Positions 40,325-48,489 of a stretch of 64,000 nucleotides of DNA are shown here, one piece after another. Each line of letters starts with the position of its first letter. Position 1 is the stretch's first letter. This DNA comes from Chryseobacterium herbae. GTDB taxonomy: Bacteria > Bacteroidota > Bacteroidia > Flavobacteriales > Weeksellaceae. The stretch lies in the NCBI RefSeq assembly GCF_025154075.1, contig NZ_JAOAMU010000006.1, positions 186,001 through 250,000 on the forward strand, read 5' to 3'. Position numbers and translations under genes: made by a program. The notes under the pieces are model-generated. The model had not been told where the DNA came from and searched no databases. It saw only the letters and a program-made list of their open reading frames with translations.

Positions 40325-42489
40325 CAGCATTCGACATGCTTTCTGAGCCGATCAGAAAATACATCCGTGATCAGAGATGGGAAAGTCTGAGGCCTATTCA
40401 GGAGGCTGCTATTCAGAGGATTATTCCGACCGATAATAATTATGTTTTAATTTCCAGAACAGCTTCAGGTAAAACTGAGGCTGCCTTTCTGCCAATCCTT
40501 TCAAAAGTTAATTTTAAAGAGCAAGGGGTAAAAGTTCTATATCTCTCACCTTTAATTGCTTTGATCAACGATCAGTTTATGCGGGTAGAAAAGCTCTGTG
40601 CCTATCTGGATGTTCCGGTAACGAAATGGCACGGAGAAGCTTCAAAAGGAGCAAAAGATCACCTTATCAAAGCTCCGGAAGGAATTGTCCTGATCACTCC
40701 GGAGTCTCTGGAAGCGATGTTTGTAAATAAGCCACACAATATTCATCATCTTTTTTCAACATTGGAGTATGTGGTTATAGATGAAATTCATTCTTTTTTA
40801 GGCTCAGACCGAGGGATTCATCTGCAGTCTTTGTTGCAGCGTCTTCAGAAAGTCAACCAAAAGAAATTCAGTACTGTGGCACTTTCGGCAACGGTAAGTG
40901 ATGAAAATAAATACGCTGAACTCAAAAATTTTCTGGGAGATCCCGAACATACGAAAGTCATCAGAGATACCACACCGAAGCCTATTAATGCTGTTTTTAA
41001 ATATTTTGAAGGAACAACGAGTGAACTTCCTGTAGAGTTGATTGAGGATCTTTATGAACAGACTAAAAATAGTAAAGTTTTGATATTTCCTAACTTTAGA
41101 GGGAGAGTAGAAGAAGTTGCTGTGAAACTTAAAAGAGAATCTGAAAGAAAAAGCGGGCATAAAAATTATTTTTCGCATCATTCTTCTGTAGATAAAGAAG
41201 TAAGAGAGGATATAGAAAAATTTGCGAAAGAAGACAATAAGAACCGAAAATTTTGTATTTCCTGTACTTCTACGCTGGAATTGGGGATTGATATAGGCAA
41301 CGTTGATGAAGTTGTGCAGATTGATTCTACCAACAGTATTGCTTCTTTGATACAGAGAGTCGGGCGGAGCGGAAGAAGAGAGGATAAAGCAAGTAATTTA
41401 TTTTTATATGCAACGGAAGAATGGAGCTTATTGCAGTCACTAGCTTGCTGGCAGTTATATCAGGAACATTATATAGAACCGGTATCTGTTAGCCAGAAGC
41501 CTTATGATATTCTTGTTCATCAGCTTCTTTCAATAGTTAAAGGAACCTCAGGAATCACTTTAGATAAACTTCTTCATGAGATTAAGTTAAACAGAACATT
41601 TGCTAATATTACAGAAGAAGAAACTGTAGAGATAATTAATTATCTTATAAAAATTGATTTTTTTGAAAAATTAGGAAAAGAACTTATCATTGGAATAGAA
41701 GGAGAAAAGGTAGTTAACAATAAGGATTTTTATAGCGTGTTTAAAACGGAAACCTTTTTTAAAGTTTCTCATAACGGCAATAAAATAGGTGAACTGCCCT
41801 TGTCTTTCCAGCTAAAAGAGGATGAAAATATATTTCTTGCAGCAAGAATATGGAAGATTGTAGAAGTAGATCTCCATTCAAAAAAGATAGAAGTTATTCC
41901 TACTAAAGATGGAAAAAAGCCTGTATTTTTTGGTGGTGGTGGAGATACGGATCACAGGATCAGAGAAAAAATGCTTAGCATTTTAAAAGTAAAAAATAAG
42001 ATAGAATCTATTAATGAAAATGGGGAGAACGTAATACATGATCTTCGTAAGAAATTTTCAATTTTTGATCTTAAGAATATCCAGAGTGAACGTCCTTTAT
42101 TATTAAGTAACAGCAATATCAGATTCTATTCATTTGCTGATTCCAGAATTAACAGAACAATAAGGTTTCTTCTTGAGATTAAAGGAATAACATGCCATTA
42201 TTCTGAGTTAGAAAGCTCTTTTAGTATAAAGACAAATGAGGATGAAAACAAAAAGAAAATGAATAGAGAAATCTTCAAATCAGCCATTAAAGAAATATCC
42301 AAAACATCTTCTGATTTAGACTTAGAATTGTCTATAACACTAGAAAAGAGTCCGGGAATTTTAGATTTTTCAAAATGGGGAATATACCTGCCGGTACACT
42401 ATCAAATCCAGCTTCTGAAAAACCGTTATTTCGATTTTGAAGGCTGCACTGAATTTCTTCGGAATTTGGTTTTTGTAGAAAATCAGTAG
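40321..42489 (+). CDS. Lhr-like DEAD/DEAH-box helicase, SngC-like candidate
   Basis: 722 residues, superfamily 2 helicase. Motif I SRTASGKT (Lys51), motif II DEIH (154-157), motif III ALSATVS, motif VI QRVGRSGRR (from 345). The C-terminal half is Lhr-like and ends normally (KWGIYLPVHYQIQLLKNRYFDFEGC). It is different from the repair-type Lhr helicase at 23497-25947. The last two thirds of the gene are visibly more AT-rich than its first third and than the ATPase gene, hinting at mosaic origin. No terminator is evident after it. Expected role: nucleic-acid remodelling in phage defence with the ATPase. Confidence 0.9.
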   Translation: MTAFDMLSEPIRKYIRDQRWESLRPIQEAAIQRIIPTDNNYVLISRTASGKTEAAFLPILSKVNFKEQGVKVLYLSPLIALINDQFMRVEKLCAYLDVPVTKWHGEASKGAKDHLIKAPEGIVLITPESLEAMFVNKPHNIHHLFSTLEYVVIDEIHSFLGSDRGIHLQSLLQRLQKVNQKKFSTVALSATVSDENKYAELKNFLGDPEHTKVIRDTTPKPINAVFKYFEGTTSELPVELIEDLYEQTKNSKVLIFPNFRGRVEEVAVKLKRESERKSGHKNYFSHHSSVDKEVREDIEKFAKEDNKNRKFCISCTSTLELGIDIGNVDEVVQIDSTNSIASLIQRVGRSGRREDKASNLFLYATEEWSLLQSLACWQLYQEHYIEPVSVSQKPYDILVHQLLSIVKGTSGITLDKLLHEIKLNRTFANITEEETVEIINYLIKIDFFEKLGKELIIGIEGEKVVNNKDFYSVFKTETFFKVSHNGNKIGELPLSFQLKEDENIFLAARIWKIVEVDLHSKKIEVIPTKDGKKPVFFGGGGDTDHRIREKMLSILKVKNKIESINENGENVIHDLRKKFSIFDLKNIQSERPLLLSNSNIRFYSFADSRINRTIRFLLEIKGITCHYSELESSFSIKTNEDENKKKMNREIFKSAIKEISKTSSDLDLELSITLEKSPGILDFSKWGIYLPVHYQIQLLKNRYFDFEGCTEFLRNLVFVENQ

Positions 42490-42889
42490 GAAGCAGCGAA
42501 GAGTTGAGACTTAAGGGATCACCTAAAACTTGGAGAAAAGATAAAATTTTTCCACGCAAAGTTCTATTATAATACCGTACAGTACGAGGAGAGCAAAGAG
42601 CATAATCAATTTCATTGATCCGATTAAGCGGATGTTTTATACCCAGAGCTTCATCAGTGACGCAGTCACAGTCTTTGCCTTCCTCAAAACTAAACATTAA
42701 CAAGATGAAGCTTTGCGTCAAAAAAGCTTACCTGCTCCCTAGGTTTTGAAATTGATACGAATAAAGAATAGTGGAACTCTATAATAACTTCCATTTTCCT
42801 TTTCCAAACTAAAAAAATACCAATTGAAAGACTTCTGTTTTCTTCACAGGCTTCATAGAACTTCCATCTTCCATCACCCCTCTTCCTAG
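42490..42889. other. Intergenic region after the Shango-like locus
   Basis: No supported gene. A minus-strand open frame reaching into the helicase gene gives no recognisable protein. Near 42795-42815 and 42865-42890 are degenerate copies of the AACTTCCA...TTCCAAAC dispersed motif. The sequence between 42490 and 42730 has a higher GC content than its surroundings and might be a gene remnant. Confidence 0.4.
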
Positions 42890-43483
42890 CTAATACAAAA
42901 TCTTTCTCTTTTCAATCTTTAGAATCTTCTCTTTCTCCATTGTTTTTATGGATCTGATAACGGTTTCCACTCTGACACCGGTAAGGGAAGCCAGTTGCTG
43001 CCGTGTAAGGGGAATCTGAAAAGAGTAAGGACTCTTGTCCTCGTAGTAACTTTTAAGATAATCCATGAGCTGTTTCAGTTTCAGTATCGGATTCTGGAAA
43101 GAGAGGTTGTACAGCATCAGATATTTGTAGTACATTCTTTCTGCCATACATTGATAGACATTAAGCGAGATCTCCTGATTTTCCTTAATCAGATTCAAAA
43201 AAACAGATTTGGGAAGCCTTAGAATATGAGAATCCTTTATCGCGATCGCATTCATGGGATATGGACGGTCTACAAACAGCAGGGATTCTGCAAAACTGTG
43301 TCCTCCCGAAAATATATTCTGAATAAATTCTTTTCCGTCTTCCGTATAATTATTGAGTTTGATCTGTCCTTTCCCAATTTGGTAATAAAATGTAGCAAAT
43401 TCGCCTTCCCGGAAAATAATTTCCTCCGATTTATACGCTTTGGTTTCAGCTCCATATGAAATTAATACATCTTCAGCGATCAT
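42890..43483 (-). CDS. Crp/Fnr family transcriptional regulator
   Basis: 197 residues. cNMP-binding-like roll (about 20-120, IIFREGEFATFYYQIGKGQIKLNNYTEDGKEFIQNIFSGGHSF) and HTH (LTRQQLASLTGVRVETVIRSIKTMEKE). It is the paralogue of the protein at 4592-5206; roughly half of the residues agree by eye. No FNR-type cysteine cluster. A strong palindrome lies just upstream of its start and an FNR-like promoter on the other strand lies about 230 bases away. Confidence 0.9.
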   Translation of the reverse strand: MIAEDVLISYGAETKAYKSEEIIFREGEFATFYYQIGKGQIKLNNYTEDGKEFIQNIFSGGHSFAESLLFVDRPYPMNAIAIKDSHILRLPKSVFLNLIKENQEISLNVYQCMAERMYYKYLMLYNLSFQNPILKLKQLMDYLKSYYEDKSPYSFQIPLTRQQLASLTGVRVETVIRSIKTMEKEKILKIEKRKILY

Positions 43484-43508
43484 GGTGTGATAGGTTTTTA
43501 ATTGAAAC

Positions 43509-43527
43509 GGTAAACAGCTGTTTAACC
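43509..43527. promoter_or_regulatory. Palindromic operator upstream of Crp/Fnr gene
   Basis: GGTAAACAGCTGTTTAACC has a perfect 14-bp core TAAACAGCTGTTTA, 25 bases before the minus-strand start codon. CGGTAAACA recurs at 43547-43555. Likely autoregulation site. Confidence 0.6.
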
Positions 43528-43711
43528 ATTAATGTCTTTCATTATGCGGTAAACAAAAAAGTCTCTGATTTCAATAATGTAAAGAAAGTTCAATTTCAAT
43601 GCGTTTCTTCAAAACTGCGTACCATATACATACCACAGAATAAAACCGTAAGTCCCGTTTGAAAATCCCGTTAAATCTTATTGCACGCATACAATGAAAT
43701 CCTTGAAATAT

Positions 43712-43754
43712 TGATTAGGATCATAAAAACAAGGTTTACAATCGTCTAAATTTG
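43712..43754 (+). promoter_or_regulatory. FNR-like box plus -7 element
   Basis: TGATTAGGATCA (TGAT-N4-ATCA) is followed after exactly 23 bases by TAAATTTG (TAnnTTTG). Same layout as at 5220-5262. The transcript would run toward the LuxR-type gene at 44113. Confidence 0.65.
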
Positions 43755-44112
43755 TTTAAAATAAATAAATGAGCAGTTCAATTTCAAAACCCGGTTTAAA
43801 ATAGAACAAAATACACTGTTTATAGGCATGGCGTGGTATGTATGTGGTATTTTAATTCTGTAAAATTTTAATCATTTTTTATTTCTTTGTTTGTTTTAAA
43901 AATAATTGAAAAGATGAACTTCAGTTAGAGAATTTTTAAGAATAAATGTCGAAACTGTAAATATGTATTGATTAAAAAATAATGGAATTGAAGCATACAA
44001 AGTGAAGCCACCATATAAAAAATAGCTGTTATAAAATAGCCGGAGATGAAGAATTTGTACTGATGCTGCCCGTTTAAAGGCATCAGAAATAAGTAGAGAT
44101 GAGAAAAATATT

Positions 44113-44454
44113 ATGAAAAACGAAAAACCGCAATCCAATTTAGAAGATTTGAACCAAAAAATTTTAGTACAGGACGATATCATGGCATTGGCGAAAGAAA
44201 ATTCTCCACGCCTGCTGAATAAATTCAGATTAGTATATCCTGATTTTTTTGATAAGATCACGAAAGTACATCCCAATCTCAAAAATTCTGAACTGATTTT
44301 CTGCATTTACCTAAAACTCAACTTTACCACCAAGGAAATTGCGACCTATACTTTTGTGACCCCAAAAGCCATTCAGAACAGAAAAAACAGAATTCGGAAG
44401 AAGCTCAGTATTCCTTCCGATCTGGATATTTACAAGTGGTTTAATGATCTTTAA
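44113..44454 (+). CDS. Small LuxR-type helix-turn-helix protein
   Basis: 113 residues. The C-terminal half (KVHPNLKNSELIFCIYLKLNFTTKEIATYTFVTPKAIQNRKNRIRKKLSIPSDLDIYKWF) resembles the GerE/LuxR-type HTH at the end of flavobacterial TPR-containing two-component-like regulators. The usual sensor/TPR and membrane parts are absent, so this is a stand-alone DNA-binding module or a truncated derivative. It has a long upstream region with an FNR-like promoter. Confidence 0.75.
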   Translation: MKNEKPQSNLEDLNQKILVQDDIMALAKENSPRLLNKFRLVYPDFFDKITKVHPNLKNSELIFCIYLKLNFTTKEIATYTFVTPKAIQNRKNRIRKKLSIPSDLDIYKWFNDL

Positions 44455-44472
44455 ACCTATTTTTGCGTCAGA

Positions 44473-45204
44473 TTATATTTGGATTACTGCTTTATCCAGA
44501 TCGTGATAAAGCAGTATTTTCCATTGCGCTTCGGCGGCTTTTTTCTGCCACTCCATCCTTAGTTCCATTGCTTTTCTCCCGTCGAAATCACTTTTATACG
44601 CCAGATGGTATTTCAGGTAAGATTCCTGAGGAAGGTCATCAGCCCCATAAAAAACGGTTTCACCATTTTCCCGGATCCAGAATGCCTGCATAAAAGGGGT
44701 GTGACCGCCCACCACTTCAAAAGAAATCTCATCACTGATTTCTCCCTGATCTTCATTCATCCAGACGATATTCGGCAGGGTGATCAGCTTTTCCAGAATA
44801 TCAAAATCAAAAGAAGGATTGCCTCTATTTTCCAGGGCAAAAGCCAGTTCGCGCTTCTGGATATAAATTTTGGCATTTGGAAACGTTGGGACAAAACCAT
44901 TGTCAGTCTTTTGTATACTGCCATCGATATGGTCTTTATGAAGATGCGAAAGTAGAAGTTTGCTAATTTGTTCCGGCTTGATATTTTCTTTTTCCAGTAA
45001 TTCGGAAATAACGGTTTTTCCGGCAGTACTTTTCCATCCGATACCGGCATCAAGAAGGATATAATCGTGATCCGTAATGACCAGAAAAGGCTGCACAGAC
45101 ATTCTGATTCCTTTTATGGTATCAAAGTTTTCATCTGTTAAAAGCGTAAAATCTTTTGTTTTGCTGGCCGAGAAATTGCCTTCTTTAAGCGGAATAATTT
45201 TCAT
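44473..45204 (-). CDS. MBL-fold metallo-hydrolase
   Basis: About 243 residues. The zinc motif LLLSHLHKDHIDG (HxHxDH) and later histidines (VVGGHTPFMQ, LYHDLDK) show a metallo-beta-lactamase fold of the quorum-quenching/glyoxalase-like kind. The frame opens 48 bases earlier, but MKIIPLKEGNFSASKTKDF matches family beginnings. It lies 28 bases before the NrtR-like gene's stop, on the same strand, likely downstream in one operon. The substrate is unknown. Confidence 0.87.
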   Translation of the reverse strand: MKIIPLKEGNFSASKTKDFTLLTDENFDTIKGIRMSVQPFLVITDHDYILLDAGIGWKSTAGKTVISELLEKENIKPEQISKLLLSHLHKDHIDGSIQKTDNGFVPTFPNAKIYIQKRELAFALENRGNPSFDFDILEKLITLPNIVWMNEDQGEISDEISFEVVGGHTPFMQAFWIRENGETVFYGADDLPQESYLKYHLAYKSDFDGRKAMELRMEWQKKAAEAQWKILLYHDLDKAVIQI

Positions 45205-45279
45205 TCTGCAAATTTCCCTATTATTTCTAAAACCTGAAAACCTTTTTCTCAATAGAACACATCGGAAAAAACAATGAAG

Positions 45280-46029
45280 TTACCAGCTGTTGAGTCCGTT
45301 TTCCATAGCTTTGACGTAATTTTCTTCGTCAAAAGAGTAGAGGTCAGGCGCTTTGTGAGCACCGCCGCGTCTTTGTTCTTCAAGCTTTTTAAGAATACCC
45401 AGATTCTTTATTTTCCTGTAAAAATTTCCGCGATTCAGCTCTTTTCCTAAAACGGCTTCATATAATTTCTGCAATTCCGGAAGTGTAAATTTTTCAGGAA
45501 GAAGGTTCCTACCGATAGGTTTTGTAGATATTTTCTGTCTCAGGGTAAATAAAGCTTTCTGAATGATCTCATAATGATCCATTCCAAACTCGATCTCCGG
45601 TAATTGACTGATAAATACCCATTCGCAGGTCTCGCTGAACTCATCGGGAATCAGGTGAAATCTTGAAGGACTGTACAATGCGTAATATCCCACGGTAACA
45701 AAGCGCTGTTTCTGGAAAAGCGTATCATCAAAATCCTCAAAATGAAATTCACTTCTGTTTTTCTTTCCAAATACCCCGAATTCCTCGAGATAAACATCCG
45801 TTACTCCGGATCTTTCTTTCAAAATTCTTTTGACTGCGTCATCCAGATCTTCATCTTTTTTTACGTAACCACCCGGAAGCAGCCATTTTTGTCTGTAATT
45901 GGTTTTTAAAAGAAGAACTTTAAGTTCATTATGCTCAAATCCGAAAATAACCGGATCAGCTGAAATATGCGGCAGGAAAATATCTTTGGCCGCGATTGAC
46001 TGCTGTAAAAGCTGTTGTTTGGAATCCAT
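45280..46029 (-). CDS. Nudix-domain regulator, NrtR-like
   Basis: 249 residues. The Nudix domain (about 25-150) has a degenerate Nudix box: GGYVKKDEDLDDAVKRILKE, where the catalytic REUxEE is replaced by RILKER, so hydrolase activity is doubtful. A winged helix follows (about 170-245, LPELQKLYEAVLGKELNRGNFYRKIKNLGILKKLEEQRRGGAHKAPDLYSF), as in NrtR and sugar-sensing Nudix regulators of Bacteroidota. It probably controls itself and the MBL-fold gene. The ligand may be an ADP-ribose-like compound. Confidence 0.87.
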   Translation of the reverse strand: MDSKQQLLQQSIAAKDIFLPHISADPVIFGFEHNELKVLLLKTNYRQKWLLPGGYVKKDEDLDDAVKRILKERSGVTDVYLEEFGVFGKKNRSEFHFEDFDDTLFQKQRFVTVGYYALYSPSRFHLIPDEFSETCEWVFISQLPEIEFGMDHYEIIQKALFTLRQKISTKPIGRNLLPEKFTLPELQKLYEAVLGKELNRGNFYRKIKNLGILKKLEEQRRGGAHKAPDLYSFDEENYVKAMENGLNSW

Positions 46030-46296
46030 GGAACTAGTGTGAAATGTGTATTAGTACAAATGTGCTAAAAAAAAATGAATTTCCATCAAAAATCCTTTAT
46101 ATAAAGGTATTTAGAATCATTCGGTTCAAATAAACAGAACAAAAAAATACTGTGACAAAATATTAACAGTTATTTTTCCGTTACAGATATACACAAAATA
46201 GATAGCTGACTTTCTTTAAAGCTATTGCAAACGAAAAAACAATCTCCCTCTTTTCCTGCCTGTAAATTATTTTAAGATTAAATGCCATAGTTGATT

Positions 46297-46330
46297 GAAA
46301 GAGGTCGTTTCCAAACGGTCTCTTTTTTTA
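46297..46330 (+). terminator. Orphan terminator-like hairpin
   Basis: GAGGTCGTTT pairs with AAACGGTCTC (two G-U pairs) around CC and is followed by seven T. No plus-strand protein gene precedes it, so it may end a small RNA. Confidence 0.6.
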
Positions 46331-46606
46331 ATTTGATTATCTTTGACGATCTTAAGAACGATATAGTATTTAGTACCGATATTACCTATTTTATTTCTAA
46401 TTATACTTAATCAATAGTTCAAAAGGTGTCAAAATTGACCTAAGAAACTGTAACGTAAAAAAAATGAATTCTGTGAACGTTAAAAAAACTCTCCTGTCTG
46501 AGTGCGGGACAAATTTTGATTCTAAACATAGAGTGCTGCCGCACGAGTTTAGAGTTTTTAGAGAACAGATTTCATTTTTAGTGGAAGTTTCTAGTCTTGA
46601 ACTTTT

Positions 46607-46642
46607 GGTTCATTTTGCTTCAAGGCAAAAGAACAAAAAATC
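46607..46642. repeat. GGTTC...GAAC hairpin element
   Basis: GGTTCATTTTGCTT pairs imperfectly with AAGGCAAAAGAAC, followed by AAAAAA. It resembles short intergenic hairpins common in flavobacteria; only one copy is seen in this window. Confidence 0.4.
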
Positions 46643-46763
46643 ATAAATACTACATCAGGGGTTTTATACTATTCAAGTATTTTCTGGCTATATAACAGAT
46701 GGACATTAACCAGCTAAAATACTTTTTTCTTCAAGTAATTTTAAAATAAATTCTATTCGTATC

Positions 46764-47960
46764 ATGCAGGCAAGCTCATCCCCCCGCATTTCCCGTACCG
46801 TGATTTGGCTAATGGCCATTATTTCAGGACTTGTGGTAGCCAACAACTATTATAACCAGCCTTTACTGGCCCTTATTTCCGACGATCTACATGTTTCCGA
46901 AAGTGCAGCAAGCCGGATTTCTGTACTCACCCAGATAGGATATGCATTGGGCCTTTTACTTCTCGTGCCTTTAGGAGATAAATTTTTCCGTAAAAAACTT
47001 ATTTTGATCGATTTGTTTTTAGTTTTTGGATCATTATTGTGGATGACATTCGCTACTCAACTATGGATGTTGTATGCAGCCAGCCTGTTGATTGGGGCCA
47101 CTTCCGTGATTCCACAATTATTTATACCAATCGCTGCTGAACTATCCTCTGACAAAGAGAAATCTTCCAATATCGGAGTCGTAATGTCTGGATTGTTGCT
47201 AGGAATTCTTCTATCCCGGTTTATTGGTGGAATTGTCGGAGATGTATGGGGCTGGAGAGCGATGTTCGGCATTGCGGCAGGGCTGATGATTTTGGTTTGG
47301 ATTGCGGTGTACAAAATGTTACCTGAAATGCAGCCTAATTTCAAAGGAACTTATAAAGAATTAATGAAATCCGTTGCTCATCTGGCTAAAACACAGCCTA
47401 TTTTACAGCTGGCTTCATTCCGTGGGGCGATGGCGTTCGGATCTATGTGTGCTTTATTCACGACATTGGTCTTTCATATGGAAAAGCCACCTTTCAATGC
47501 GGGATCTTCTGTAGTGGGAAGTTTCGGACTGGCTGGAGCTGTGGGCGCTTTGGCGGCCGCAAAAGTAGGAAAACTTCAGAAATACCTGGATATCAACAGG
47601 ATTATATTGTATTCACTTTTTATTGTGGTGGGAAGCTGGGCTTTCACTTATTTTGCGGGTGAAACGTATTGGGGATTGATCGTTGGCGTTATCCTGGTCG
47701 ATCTTGGGGTACAGTCGAGTCACATCATGAACCAGACCAATTATTTTTTAATTAAATCCAATGCTGTAAATAGATTGAACACCGTTTATATGGTTTCCTA
47801 TTTCATTGGCGGATCACTCGGAACATGGCTGGCTTCAATGGCCTGGCAATATGCTCAATGGTCTGGGGTCTGCTTTGTAGGAGCGTCTTTCGGACTGTTT
47901 GCGATCATCGCTCATGTCTTGTTTTGCAACAAAGTCAATGCATCTCAACCTAAATCTTAG
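46764..47960 (+). CDS. MFS transporter, DHA1 type (YnfM-like)
   Basis: 398 residues with 12 hydrophobic segments. The beginning RTVIWLMAIISGLVVANNYYNQPLLALISDDL and GYALGLLLLVPLGDKFFRKKLIL are typical of the drug-resistance exporters related to YnfM. It ends tail-to-tail with the HxlR gene, overlapping by 11 bases. The exported compound is unknown. Confidence 0.92.
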   Translation: MQASSSPRISRTVIWLMAIISGLVVANNYYNQPLLALISDDLHVSESAASRISVLTQIGYALGLLLLVPLGDKFFRKKLILIDLFLVFGSLLWMTFATQLWMLYAASLLIGATSVIPQLFIPIAAELSSDKEKSSNIGVVMSGLLLGILLSRFIGGIVGDVWGWRAMFGIAAGLMILVWIAVYKMLPEMQPNFKGTYKELMKSVAHLAKTQPILQLASFRGAMAFGSMCALFTTLVFHMEKPPFNAGSSVVGSFGLAGAVGALAAAKVGKLQKYLDINRIILYSLFIVVGSWAFTYFAGETYWGLIVGVILVDLGVQSSHIMNQTNYFLIKSNAVNRLNTVYMVSYFIGGSLGTWLASMAWQYAQWSGVCFVGASFGLFAIIAHVLFCNKVNASQPKS

Positions 47961-48330
47961 CCTCAATTTCACTGCTTTGAACTAAGTCTTTGTGCTTATT
48001 TCCCCATTTTTCGAGCTCTTCCCAGATCGGGATCAGCTCTCGTGCTATATTCGTAAGTTCATAGTCTACTCTGGGCGGAACTTCGGCATGTACGGTCCGT
48101 TTGACCAACCCTTCTTTTTCAAGTTCTCTCAACTGTAAGGTAAGCATCCGTTCAGTGATTCCGCAGATCCTGTCCCGGACTTCACTAAAACGTAGTTTTC
48201 CGTCTTTTAATCTGTTTAAAATCAGAAGCTTCCATCTTCCACCAATTTTACAGACAGCATAAGACAGATCACATTCCTGTATGTACTTTTTATTGATGTT
48301 ATTCGTCGAATTTTCCTTTATTTTCCCCAT
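47950..48330 (-). CDS. HxlR family transcriptional regulator
   Basis: 126 residues, single winged-helix domain of HxlR type: CDLSYAVCKIGGRWKLLILNRLKDGKLRFSEVRDRICGITERMLTLQLRELEKEGLVKRTVHAEVPPRVDYELT. The two cysteines near the N-terminus (about 20 and 27) could sense reactive electrophiles, as in YodB/HypR proteins. It is divergent from the esterase/MFS/FrnE-like genes, its probable targets; an inverted repeat ATACA-N6-TGTAT lies between. Confidence 0.9.
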   Translation of the reverse strand: MGKIKENSTNNINKKYIQECDLSYAVCKIGGRWKLLILNRLKDGKLRFSEVRDRICGITERMLTLQLRELEKEGLVKRTVHAEVPPRVDYELTNIARELIPIWEELEKWGNKHKDLVQSSEIEAKI

Positions 48331-48352
48331 AGCTTACAAATTTGTTAGTACC

Positions 48353-48401
48353 ATACAATTCGCTGTATACAGTGCAAATGTAAGGTTTGAAATTTAATTT
48401 T
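48353..48401 (+). promoter_or_regulatory. HxlR-type inverted repeat and -7 box of the esterase gene
   Basis: ATACA (48353-48357) and TGTAT (48364-48368) form an inverted repeat like HxlR sites. TAATTTTG at 48394-48401 fits TAnnTTTG. The open frame begins inside this -7 box, so the esterase must start further downstream. Confidence 0.5.
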
Positions 48402-48489
48402 GTCCTCAGAAACTGAAAATAAACATCAGTTCGGGAACAATAGCGCTCAGGTTCCTTTGAAAATAGTATTAACAGGAAAATTTAAAAAA

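Larger units (their letters stand above)
43484..44112. other. Divergent intergenic region Crp/Fnr - LuxR-type gene
   Basis: 629 bases without a gene. It holds the palindrome at 43509-43527, a second CGGTAAACA at 43547-43555, and an FNR-like promoter (43712-43754) pointing to the LuxR-type gene, which would then have a leader of about 350 bases. Only very short open frames are seen in that leader. Confidence 0.5.
46030..46763. other. Long intergenic region with orphan terminator and hairpin
   Basis: 734 bases with no convincing protein gene. It contains an orphan terminator-like hairpin (46297-46330), a -7-like TATCTTTG near 46340 and a GAAC hairpin near 46607-46642. A 60-codon frame at 46464-46646 seems to be translated repeat sequence. 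A small RNA ending at 46330 is possible. Confidence 0.45.

Noticed and set aside
39008..42489. BREX system
   Set aside because: BrxD-like ATPase and Lhr-like helicase are present, but no BrxA/B/C, PglX methylase or PglZ gene is in the 64 kb window.
42332..42721. Minus-strand open frame of 129 codons after the helicase
   Set aside because: It overlaps the conserved end of the helicase by over 150 bases and shows no recognisable protein pattern; a gene remnant in its upstream half cannot be excluded.
43896..44306. Minus-strand open frame of 136 codons
   Set aside because: Antisense to the LuxR-type gene, with low-complexity Phe/Ser/Ile composition.
46464..46646. Plus-strand open frame of 60 codons
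   Set aside because: Its end lies in a hairpin repeat and the sequence lacks protein-like features; probably translated repeat DNA.
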